In this document: positions 47,131 through 57,581 of the stretch, piece after piece
Numbering within the stretch: position 1 is the first letter of the stretch
Layout: every line of letters begins with the position of its first letter
Assembly (NCBI RefSeq): GCF_947507565.1
Contig: NC_089175.1
Span: 5,321,733-5,385,732 of the forward strand
Origin: Oscarella lobularis
Taxonomy: Eukaryota; Porifera; Homoscleromorpha; Homosclerophorida; Oscarellidae
Direction: 5' to 3'
DNA: 64,000 nt
Program-made: the position numbers and the translations under genes
The notes under the pieces: generated by a model
Databases searched by the model: none
Seen by the model: only the letters and a program-made list of their open reading frames with translations
What the model was told of the DNA's origin: nothing

Positions 47131-47717
47131 ATTACTTGTAGTGGTACTCTTTCCCGAGACAGAAGTTCTTTTGCTTCTGCTACGACTTTATGAACGCTGC
47201 TGGTAGACTTCGGTGCTGACGCAGTTTTGTGTATAGTAGAGCCAAACAAGCCTTTGGAAGCCGAGAAAAAGGAAACAGGTGAAGAAGCAGAAGCCGCTGG
47301 GTTGAAGCTGGAACCCAAAGCGGCATAAAGGCGTAAGGCATTCACGGCGCTAAATGTAGTGCTGTTCAGACCTGCAGGAGAAAAACGATTTAAAAAAGAA
47401 TTACAAGACGCGTTGCTGTTTGAAATTACACAGATTAGTTTTTCTGATTTCGCTGAGGCTTGGACAGTTCAGGCCGGAAACGGTGGCATTTCTCTTCGCG
47501 CTCGGCTCGGCTGGTAGGAGGTGTCGATCTCAAGCTTGGTCGGCGATTGGGCCCACTGAGACCACTCGGACACTTCACAGGGAAGCAAATATGGATTGCA
47601 ACGACTGCCTAAACAATTTTGTCCGAATTTTGTCCGGCACAGGGTGTGAAGGCTGATAGCGTTGTTGGTGATGCCAAGAACAGCAAAAAGAGCAATAAAA
47701 CCCAACTTCAACTTCAC
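47110..47717 (-). pseudogene. Decayed paralogue of the TSP1-like/collagen/vWA gene (5' exons only)
   Basis: The minus-strand start at 47717 gives a signal peptide (MKLKLGFIALFAVLGITNNA) and [20 protein letters not shown], matching exon one of the gene at 59251-61085 ([20 protein letters not shown]). The frame then diverges, losing the conserved cysteines of the intact copy. A second exon (NALRLYAALGSSFNPAAS, SVHKVVAEAKELLS) matches the start and the pre-vWA part of exon two but lacks the collagen repeat. It stops before the vWA domain, running into the 3' flank of the CTHRC1-like gene. It is a truncated, frame-damaged copy, though the first exon could still be expressed. Confidence 0.65.
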
Positions 47718-49097
47718 ATTGAGTTGATCTTCTTTGACAAACTTTTTAGAAGGGCTGTACGTTTTGCTGCAAAGGAAACTAGAGCTTGCTTATACCTGTG
47801 CGGTGATGGAGGACGGTTATGTCATTCGCGTGATCGTGAAGACAGTGCTCCGGGGCTAAACGCAGTCTCCATCATCCGCCGTCATTTACCTACTAGAACC
47901 GTGACGTTGTGCCTACCTCTGCGGCTAATTGTTATGCGTCTCCTCTCAATAAAAGCCGGCGCTTGCCATTCCAAGGTTCTGCCGACAAGAGAACTTCTGC
48001 ACTTCAAATAACTAAACGTGAGAACGTGTTGTTGTCGTCACCACGTGAGATATCTGGTGGTCCTCGTCTCTCCAACGCAGAGCCAAATTTCTTTTGACTC
48101 AATCAAGTGCGGAAGCGCGTGCTTCCTGTTTGAACGACATTCATTGCACTGCATGAATCGACGATTCATTTTTCAGCAAGTGCGTAGAACAGTGCTGTCG
48201 GAGCTTAAGGCACTAGAATGGCCACGTCACTGAAATGTTGTCAATGCAAGAGAAAGACGGAGTCTCCCCTTTTGTGTCCGTTATATATTCCACAACTTAT
48301 GATTATCATAAGCCACTGCACCACATTATTTCATTCGTTGCCTTGATGGGTGAGCTACTGGGAAAATTATGCCTTTTTTCAATCGCCTCTCAATTGTAAA
48401 CTGAAAGGGGCCTCACCTAAAGAGAAGTCGCAGACGTTTACGGCAAGGCTATCGGTTTCTTTTATATGGCAGAAAACGGACTCGTCTTTGATGGAAATTT
48501 ACGCTCTGGACGAGAAAGCCTGCAGATCTTCAGAAAAAAATCCTCGCCGGGCTCAGGTAGACCGATGTGGCTACATTAAGCCTTTGCAGCAGGCTGTAAA
48601 CCCGCCGACTGCGTGGTTGCCAGTACGCAACTTGACAAGAGAGAACTGCAAAAGAGCGAGGATTTCTTTATCCGGGAGCACAAACGCACGGACGTCGTTT
48701 TTATGCTTTTTTACGCCGTTGGGCGTTGCTGCGTGATTTTGGCTCACATACTTATCGCGTGAGCCAAAGGCGTCTTTCTTGGCATTTTTCTGCCAGTCAT
48801 CGCCTCTTCCGTGGGGTAACGGACAATCCGTGGATCGACAGCATTGCCTAGCTCCCATCGGTCCTTGAATTCCAAGCGTCTAGTTGCCTGAAGCTGTACT
48901 CAGACGCGGTGCGGGTAGGTCTGCTTATTGCCAACTTGTAGGGGGCCCGAACAAATTTTCCGGTTTGCGTGCAGAATTATTGGCACAGTAGCTTTAGTGT
49001 TTGCCTTTACCACTGCACGTAGAGCCATAAAAATAGCTCTTTACCCTTGGCATTTAAAAAAAATTGTTTAGTACTGTACTGCATAGCAAAAAACGAG
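47718..49097. other. Spacer upstream of the Death-NB-ARC gene, mostly repeats
   Basis: Bases 48236-48430 repeat 44990-45190 (ggcaatgttgtcaatgcaag type blocks). Bases 48650-49097 are shared with 53745-54129 and 56585-56640, and contain the second hairpin repeat. No protein domain is recognisable before 49098. The region probably includes the promoter of the Death-NB-ARC gene. Confidence 0.5.
48715..48900 (+). repeat. Hairpin-containing dispersed repeat, copy 2
   Basis: The core tttggctcacatacttatcg followed by cgtgagccaaa forms a perfect 9-bp stem (TTGGCTCAC/GTGAGCCAA). A second short inverted pair surrounds acggacaatccgtgg. It matches 42655-42860 and 53820-53965. Confidence 0.65.
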
Positions 49098-52000
49098 ATG
49101 AACTGCGGAAATTTTCTCCGAAAAATACTGAATCAGTGCTGTTCATCCCCGGGACAAATGCGCAGTCTCTATGAATCAACGAAAGATATACAGACGACCT
49201 TTAATGATAAGCATGTAGATTGCAGGTAAGTGGATTATAACAACGGGTCATTGCTAACGTTTTTTACAGCGTTGTTAATATTCTTAATCGAATATTGAAA
49301 GTAAGAGAAGGAGACGTGAATTCCGTCAAGCCATGTATGTTAACATATAGACAGGGGTCACCTTATTTTATTGATTAATAAATGAACGTTGGCAGTGTTC
49401 TCTCTGGTGGAATCTTTAGAACGGCGTCAACGAAGGTCCGGTGTTGGTAATGCAATGAAGCCCGTTTGTGATTCGAATTACTTTCGATTCTCTTGCAGAC
49501 AAAAGAGCCGTCGATTTGTATCATTTTGCTTTCGAAGAGGTCGGTCACTTTTGGAAAGAGCTCGGCGCCGCTCTCGGCTTTCTGAAACGCGAACTGGACG
49601 GCATGGAGGAATTCCACGCCAATCATCGACAGGGCGTGAAATACATGGCATGGGCAATGCTTGAGGAATATCGGGCAGCAAAAGGTTTTCGACTGTCGTC
49701 TATTGAACGTCTTCGCCGAGAACTGGCCAAAGTAAAGGGTAGACACACGGTGAAAATTCCTGAGAATGAGAGAAAAGCCAGCAGTAATTCATGAAAATGT
49801 TAATATTGTTTATTGTGGATTCATTGATGTACTGTAGTTCTTTTGCCCAGCTGCATTATTGACGATAGGAGGTTCTACGGTCGAGAAGAGGAGCTTCTGC
49901 AGATTGCTCAGTACCTATGGAACGGCAAAACAAGGCAAAGTAGAGTCGAGCCAATCGAAGTCCAACGCATCCAGGCAGACTGCGCGCACGATTAATTAAT
50001 TAATGATCATTGATTTATGACCTTTCTATAGATTATCGCTGGAGTTGGAGGTGTCGGTAAAACGACTCTCGGTTTCAAGTACGCTCTTCAATTTGCAAAA
50101 TCCTATTCCGACGGCATTTTCTACTTCAACGCCGAATCATACCCCTCATTCTTAGTGTGGCTACGCGAGAACGTACGCTGAGGAGACAGCAGATATTACG
50201 TAGAATTATGTAAATACATACAGTATTATTTAGGCCGCAAGAGCCGCGGATCTCGCCGGTTCAACTGACGGCGTTACCATGACTTCCCATGCCGACGCCT
50301 TGCGCGTTTTTTTCAACTATCTCGCTCGACGTCCACGATCGTTGCTCTTCCTCGACAACGCCGACGATTTCGAATTTCTCAAGAGCTGCCTACCAGGCCA
50401 CTCGGTCGCTTGCCACGTCGTCATAACGACGCGCAGAACGCAAACGCACGACATTTTTCACCAACGAAACGTCGACCGTCTGACGTTGAACGTTCTTCAA
50501 AAAGAAAAAGCGATCGCCGCTCTCTATCGCTTGTCCGGAAAGCGTTCGTATTCGCAGACGACGTCGGACTACAACGAGCGAAAATACGCAGAAAAAGTCG
50601 CCGTCGAACCGCCCGTTGAGGGCCTGCCTCTCGCTCTATCCCACGCCGGTTCGTTCATCGAGCAGCATCGCATCACCTTTCGTCAGTACTGGACGAAATT
50701 GGAAGCGGAGGCGAAGCGCTTGGAAGCGGCTGCGTTGAACTTGGATAGCTTCTTGCGCTACTTTCACCTGTCTCACCTGAAGGCGGGTCTCGATCGCTGC
50801 GGAATTCACAGCGTTAGAAATTTCGTCAAATTGAATCCCACGACAGTCGGCTTGAACGCGTTTGATCAGAAGTCGGTGTTGCGCGCTCAGACGGCGTACG
50901 AAGAACGTCAGCGCGTTTTTCTCACGTGGGAAATGGATCTCGATGACGTTCGCGACGACGAGACGCCGGACGGCTATCTCTTCCTCAAGTGCTGCTCAGT
51001 GATGTCGTCCCAAGGCATACCGCTCGACGTCGTAGCCGATGCCGCTTTTCCGGAGACCGTGGCGTCGGGAAAGGACTATAGAGTATCGAGGGCCCTGAAA
51101 GCGTTGAACGAGCGCTCGTTGGTCCAGCAGATGAGCGAACCAGACAACGAGGCGTCCGTTTTGTTTGTCGTTCATCATCTCATACAGGTGAGTATACTGT
51201 ATGTGGCAGCTGGTATCTCATATGATGGGGGAGTGGGGGAGAAGTATTCCTTGCACTTCTACATGCATGTATGTGAAAAGAACATGTGACAGTATTCCAT
51301 AAAAGTACACAGTATACTCCTGTATGTGCTACAGTATCCCATATGTATGAGACAGTATACGATATATACAACCTCATACAAGAAAGTATACTATTATCTC
51401 ATTTGGCGTTTCATAGGCGAGCGTGCTCCAGCGTCTGGGCGAGAACGTCGACGACTTGCGACGCGTTTTGAAGTCAACCGGTGCCGCTCTATTCAAACGT
51501 CTACCCTCTCCGGACGACATCCACGTCTATTTCAGCAGTCCGTCTCTGCTCGGTCTTGTTCCCCACGTCTATTCGGTCGCCGAAAAGATACTCGAAGCGG
51601 GCCTGCTCGACGAATCGCATCGGGGGCTGATCGACTACAGCTGCGCTTTGGCGTTGGGCTACTTTCACTACGACTACGCTGGGCGACTCTGCTCTTTGCG
51701 CGTTGAAGTTTTCGAAGCGATGTCGACGACGTTTTCGGCTGAGGAGAGCCGATTGAGGAGACGAGATTGTAAGCTGACGTCTCTTGTCTCTTCCCCAAGT
51801 GACCTGTTATGACAGATTATTTCAATTTGGCGAGATATAATTACATTTCGGGAAATTGGCACGAAGGCGACGCGAACGTTTCGAAAGCTCTGGGGGGAAG
51901 ACGTCTGGACGAATTTAGCGAGAGCGAAATGAGATTTTATAGACAAGGTTAGTGCATTATAGCTACACGCGCTCGCGTTTTGGAACGAGATGGCATGCAT

Positions 52001-53586
52001 GGCGTTTTGCAGTCCTGTGGCTACTCGTCGAAAGTCAAGTGAAGCAGCGAATGCTCGAGGACGCCGAAGAGACGCTACTTCGTCTTCTCAGCGCTTACCC
52101 GTCTGAAATCGAGACCCCGGAAGCGGCGGAAAACGCGTTTATAGGTACGTGACACTCCCTTTTGGAGGGTTGTTCTACGTCATCGTGAATGCATGCTCTG
52201 GTAGTTTTTCTTCGGCTCGCGTCTGTCTATCGCAAATCGGGCCGATTCGACGAGGAGCAATCGATTTTGAACGAAGCTCTTCTCTTGGGTGAGTGTGGTC
52301 TATTCGATCCCGGAATCAACCTTGCCGCTTGTAAGATGACGACCGCTGCACTCGCTCGTTTTATGCTATTTCAGCTGTCTGATTTGCAGGTTACCAAGAT
52401 CTGGCTAAGTGTCAAATGGAGTGCGGCTTGCTAGACGAAGCGCTGAAAAATTTCTTTCAAGCGCTTAAAGCCTACCAAAGAATAATTCCGGACGCTCACG
52501 AAGACATGGGATTTCGTGAGGGCGCTCCTTAACTATGTCTATTCTCTCGCCGACGCATTCCTTTGTTTAGTTCGTCTTCAGATGGCCGAATGCTTCAGAG
52601 AGAATGGCATGGTTTCTAAAGCCTGCGAGTTTTCGTACGAAGGCCTTTCGATTGTAAGATCTGTGTGTCCTCCTGAGCACCCACTCGTGTCTCGAGGTCA
52701 GTTTCGCAACGGTTGATGTACACGATGAAAGATTTATTAATTGATTGATGTCGTAGCCCTTCTTTCACACGGACACTGTCTTCTTGAGGCGAAACGATAC
52801 GCGGAGTCCGTCAAGACTCTGAAAGAGTGCTTGGGGTGCTTTGACGTTGGAGCGCAGGAACGCGCTTCTCTCGCCGCAACGGCTACTTGTACGATTGCTT
52901 TTTAAGAGAAGAGGGCCTCACGGTGACGTATTTTTGTACTAATAGGTCTGACGATGTTGGGAGAAGCTTTGCGCGGGGAGAAATCCATCGCCGAGTGCAC
53001 TGCAGATAAGAATGACGAGGCTATTCGATGCTACGAGAAGTCGATTACAATTTATCGCCAGCTCTATCCCGACGGGCATCCCGACATGATTCATGGTAAA
53101 ATCGTCGTCAGATGGTTTTATATATGTTCATCGTAATCATTTTATATTTTTTTGGCGAAGCTTGTACGGCTCTCAGCTCCGCATGCATCCAGACGGGAAA
53201 GATAAACGAGGCGCTCGATTTGGCAAAATTAGCCTGGAATTCGTCGGAATTTCTACCTGAGGGAGACGAGAATCGAATCGCCAGTATCTGCCAGCAGTAT
53301 TAGTCACGCTTCAATTAACTAAGGTCTGCTTTCTTTAGTTCTTGCAGTCTATGTCAAATGTTTGGGTCTCCGAGGAAAGTTTCCAGAAGCGGAGCAGCTG
53401 CTCGCACTAGGTCGAGCAGAATGCAATCATCTACCTCGTGGTCATCAAATTCACGACCTACGTGAGTTAATTTAATACGTTAGAAGCTATGTAGAGTATA
53501 TTCGTGTCTGATGTTTAGTGCTGAGAACCGAGTCTGCACTTAGAGACAGCAGCGCACCTGTGGAAAGAGAGACGGCAGCACACTAG
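49098..53586 (+). CDS. Death-NB-ARC-TPR protein (NLR/APAF1-like)
   Basis: Small exons from 49098 (MNCGNFLRKILNQCCSSPGQ) splice in frame to a Death domain at 49498-49740 (EEVGHFWKELGAALGFLKRE ... SSIERLRREL). A later exon reads FYGREEELLQIAQYLW, the NB-ARC lead-in. The P-loop exon (50036) gives IIAGVGGVGKTTLGFKYALQ. The next exon has Walker B SLLFLDNADD, VVITTRRT and the GLPLAL motif. From 51420 on, exons encode TPR-like helical pairs (GRFDEEQSILNEALLLG, DEAIRCYEKSITIYRQLYP, INEALDLAKLAWNSSEF), ending at 53584-53586. This is the layout of STAND ATPases that assemble signalling platforms through the Death domain. The join between the Death exon and the FYGREEE exon (49740-49850) is not resolved. 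In this copy an extra A after 49770 ends the frame early if unspliced. Confidence 0.75.
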
Positions 53587-53819
53587 GCAAACACATAGAT
53601 AAACGTGCATGCAACAACTATGTACAGACGAAATGAAGTTGAACGCTGAGCTGCCGCTAACACGATCAGCTTATTACCATATTTGCTGCTTACTTAGATA
53701 AAGAGCATGCGCATATCTCCACCGACTGCGTGTTGCCAGTACACAACTTGACCAACTGATTGACAAAGAGCGAGGATTTCTTTATCCGGGAGCACAAACG
53801 CACGGGCGTCGTTTTAACG

Positions 53820-53965
53820 CCGGGCGTTGCTGGCTCGCGTACTTACAGCGTGAGCCAAAGGCGTCTTTCATTTTGCTGCCAGTCATCGCCTCTTCTGCGA
53901 GGTAACGGACAATCCGTGGACAGCACTGCCTCCCTTGAATTCCAAGCGTCTAGTTGCCTGAAGCG
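53820..53965 (+). repeat. Hairpin-containing dispersed repeat, copy 3
   Basis: The core ctggctcgcgtacttacagc followed by gtgagcc keeps a slightly mismatched stem. The following blocks (ggcgtcttt, tgccagtcatcgcctcttc, ggtaacggacaatccgtgga) match copy 2. Confidence 0.6.
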
Positions 53966-54727
53966 GTACTCAGACGCGGTGCGAGTAGGTCTGCTTATTG
54001 CCAACTTGAAGGAGCTAGGGAGCCCGAACAAATTTTCCTGTTTGCGTGCGCGCCAACTCGTAAATGTTTCAGAATTATTGTCACAGTAGCTTTAGTGTTT
54101 GCCTTGACCACTGCACGTAGAGCCATAAAACTAGAGAATGTTGGCCCGGTGTTCACCGTGTTGCCATCATGCAGAGCCTCCCACCGCTTACCGTACGAGA
54201 GTGCATACCATAGTGTGACGTCATAATTTTTTATGTTGTCACATATTCACGTGGTCCTTACAGCCGTTAGCTACTACAGCTCACTCCTACGTACATACTG
54301 TAAATACTTGCATGATTGCAATGTTTTCCTAATTAGGCGCTTTTCTGACGTAGTGTATTTGATAATGTGCTCTGTATTCTGTATTTGAGGGGGACCTATG
54401 CATGTGTACGGGTCATATTTCCTGTTACCCGTACACGCGTACATACCCACGCACATACGGCATGAGTGGATACTTTTGATTGTGACGTCAGAGCGTGACA
54501 ATCAAAACTGTCGTTTCGGTTTCTCAGGGCATTTATAACACGGAAAATAGTACAGATCAATTGGAAATAAGGGTTTCTAAGCATTTTTTCCGTTTATGAA
54601 AGAAAAAACGCTTTATTCGGGTCGTAAATCGCCTTTTTTGGGGCACCGTTTTGAGCCCTTTGTCGCGCATGCGCTGTACGAAAAAACGGGCTTTTAAGTT
54701 ACGTCACAATACCGAGCGTGACGAACA

Positions 54728-54736
54728 GACATACAT

Positions 54737-54774
<38 letters not shown>
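54728..54774. repeat. (CAGA)n microsatellite
   Basis: The sequence acatacatacagacagacag continues as CAGA repeats to 54774. A shorter similar tract closes the third unit at 56400-56431, and a CATA run takes its place at 56107-56129. Confidence 0.9.
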
Positions 54775-54775
<1 letters not shown>

Positions 54776-55022
54776 CTTCAGGTCCTAAGACTAGAGAATG
54801 ATGGCCCGGTGTTCACCGTGTTGCCATCATGCAGAGCCTCCCACCGCTTACCGTACGCGAGTGCATAACATAGTGTGACGTCATAGTTTTTATGCTGTCA
54901 CATATTCACGTTGTCATTACAGCCGTTAGCTACTACTAGTACAGCTCAGTCCTACCTACATACTGTAAATACAGTACTTGCATGATTGCTGTGTTTTCCT
55001 AATTAGGCGCTTTTCTGACGTA

Positions 55023-55741
55023 CAGTACAGTGCGTGCCAGCATAAATGGCCACAAAACGCGCGCTAAGATCACTGTAGATCACTCGCTGCAAGACATACA
55101 GTGTCACTGTGTGTCAACGAAAATCACTCTAATGCCTATTTTAAACAGGGATGTCAGTTTGATTTTTGTGGGACGTACTCCCAAAGATTTAAATTTTTTG
55201 CAAGTTTAGCGCGCGCTAATAAAAAAGTTTCTGAAATGGCAAATTTTGTAAAGGAAAGAACATTTTCAAATTCGCCGATAATAAATTTCTAAACAATGCA
55301 CGTGAGAAGCCATTTATAGAGTGAGTTTCTTTCTAACTTGATCCCTAACGGAAAAAATGCATTTCTATTTACGTCACGTGACATCCGTTTCTTTCCACCG
55401 AATTACTGTATTGAAAATCAAAGATAATGAAGTTTTAGAAAATGGTATAAAGTGACAGACGAGTTTATGAAAGCCGTCATATGTTGTTTGAAACTGGAAA
55501 AAAACGAACTTTTCTGTGTTCTTAGCAAAACGTATAGAAACGTTGTCTGCGGTGAAATCAAAACCGTTTTCTTACAAAATAGACGTAAATAGAAATGCTA
55601 GACTTCATTGGAAATCCTTGATGTGACGATCAAACGTCAAAACTACGCCAAATGTAAACTACGCTCTGAATTCCTCGCGCGCTACTAAAAGTCCCGTTTG
55701 GCCATTTATGCTGGCACGAGCTGCTGGCACGCACTGTACTG
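55023..55741. mobile_element. Non-autonomous DNA transposon (MITE) with TA target duplication
   Basis: The ends are perfect 20-base inverted repeats, CAGTACAGTGCGTGCCAGCA at the left and its complement ending at 55741, flanked by TA on both sides. The inverted match extends inward (TAAATGGCCA), with a short insertion in the right arm. A second internal inverted pair (gcatttctatttacgtc near 55359 and its complement near 55580) lies inside. At 719 bases there is no transposase; a 63-codon frame at 55101-55292 has no recognised motif. TA flanks suggest movement by a Tc1/mariner-type transposase (inference). It interrupts the second 660-base unit, so it is younger than that duplication. Confidence 0.8.
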
Positions 55742-56156
55742 TATTTGATAATGTGCTCTGTATTTGAGGAGGACCTATGCATGTGTACGGGTCATATTTC
55801 CTGTTACCCGTGCGTACATACCCACCCATATACTGTACATGTGACTGGATACTTTTGATTGTGACGTCAGAGCGTGACAATCAAAACTGTCGTTTCGGTT
55901 TCTCAGCGCATTTATAACACGGAAAATAGCACAGATCAATTGGAAATAAGGGTTTCTAAGCATTTTTTTCGTTTCTGAAAGAAAAAACGCTTTATTCGCA
56001 CCGTAAATCGCCTTTTTCGGGTCACCGTTTTGGGCCCCATTTCACGCATGCGCTTTACAAAGTAAGGGTTTTTCCTATGTGACGTCACAATACTGTACCG
56101 AACAGACGTACATACATACATACATACAGACACTTCCGGCCCTAAGATCACGTTTG

Positions 56157-56583
56157 AGAGAGCCTCCCTCCTTCGTTATACGGGCTCCACCCGTACAACT
56201 GCGGTGGTCGGCTCCAAAAATAGCACAGTGCAATTTAAAATAAGGTTTTTTAAACATTTTTTCTGTTTGTCATAGAAAAAAGGCTTTATTCGCGCCGTAA
56301 ATCGCATTTTTCGGGTCACCGTTTCGAGCCCTATGTCGCGCATGCGCTGTACGAAAAAACGGGTTTTTCATTTACGTCACAATACCGAGCGTGACGAACA
56401 GACATACAGACAGACAGACAGACAGACAGACACTTCCGGCCTTGAGATCACGTTTGAGAGAGCCTCCCACCGCCGTTATACGGGCTCCACCCGTACAACT
56501 CTGGTGGTCGGCTCCATCACGTTTGAGAGAGCCTCCCTCCTTCGTTATACGGGCTCCACCCGTACAACTGCGGTGGTCGGCTC
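56157..56583 (+). repeat. 66-68-bp repeat with a small hairpin, three copies
   Basis: The unit begins atcacgtttgagagagcctc and ends gcggtggtcggctcca, at about 56147-56216, 56447-56515 and 56517-56583. The last two are adjacent. Each contains tacgggctccacccgta, a 6-bp stem with a 5-base loop. Confidence 0.8.
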
Positions 56584-57581
56584 CAATAGCTATTTTTACC
56601 CTTGGCATTTAAAAATTTTTAGTACTGGCTGCATAGCAAAAAACGAGATGAACTGCGGAAATTTTCTCCGAAAAATACTGAATCTGTGCTGTTCATTCCC
56701 GGGAGACATGCGCAGTCTCATGAATCAACGAAAGATATACAGACGACCTTCAATGATAAGCATGTAGATTGCAGGTACGGATCGCCAAATAAATAACAAC
56801 GGATCATTGCCAACGTTTTTACAGCGTTGCTAATATTCTTAATCGAATATTGAAAATAAGAGAAGGAGACGTGAATTCTGTCAAGTCATGTATGTTAATT
56901 AACATATAGACAGATGTCACCTTATTTTATTAATAAATGAACGTTGGCAGTGTTCTCTCTGGTGGAATCTTTAGAACGGCGTCAGCGAAGGTCCGGTGTT
57001 GGTAAGGCAACGAAGCCCGTTCGTCATTCGAATTACTTTCGATTCTCTTGCAGACAAAAGAGGCGTCGATTTGCTTTCGAAGTGGTCGGTCACTTCTGGA
57101 AAGAGCTCGGCGCCGCTCTCGGCTTTCTGAAACGCGAACTGGACGGCCATGGAGGAATTCCACGCCAATCATCGACAGGTGAAATACATGGCATGGGCAA
57201 TGCTTGAGGAATATCGGGCAGCAAAAGGCTTTTTACTGTCGTCTATTGAACGTCTTCGCCGAGAACTGGTCAAAGTGAAGAGTAGACGCACGGTGAAAAT
57301 TCCTGAGAATGAGAGAAAGCCAGCAGTAATTCATGAAAATGTTAATATTGTTGATTGTGGATTCGGTGCTGTACTGAAAGCGTTGAATGATCGAAAGGTT
57401 GTTGAAGGAAAGTCCAATCGATGTAAGAATTTTAACACCGGTCAGCTAATTATCTTATTCGGGCATTAGTAGATACATCCCGTTTCATCACTCCGTCCCG
57501 GATAATCCACACACGTGCTCCACGTGCGTGCTCGTTCCTGCTCGTTCTTGCTCGTCGCTTTGCCGTTACGGTGTACTTAGT

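Larger units (their letters stand above)
54130..56584. repeat. Composite repeat block inserted in the broken Death-gene copy
   Basis: A unit of about 660 bases starts at 54130 (ctagagaatg, tggcccggtgttcaccgtg) and again at 54790 with the same order of blocks. It ends in cgcatgcgctgtacgaaaaa, a taccgagcgtgacgaacaga stretch and a cagacaga run. The second unit is interrupted by the terminal-inverted-repeat element at 55023-55741. A third, partial unit lies at 56216-56440. The block ends with 66-68-base tandem repeats. It carries no protein-coding frame I recognise. Confidence 0.7.
53745..57440 (+). pseudogene. Broken duplicate of the Death gene's 5' region, split by an insertion
   Basis: Bases 53745-54129 match 48640-49030 and bases 56585-57440 match 49030-49850. 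The two halves are separated by about 2.45 kb of repeats (54130-56584). The first exon here reads CGNFLRKILNLCCSFPGDMR and then shifts frame relative to the other copy. The Death exon (57055-57290) lacks about nine bases near its start and shifts inside (KELGAALGFLKRELDG then a different frame). The end reads on as KPAVIHENVNIVDCGFGAVL, longer than in the functional-looking copy. There is no NB-ARC or TPR part. It is best read as a decayed tandem duplicate. Confidence 0.7.
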
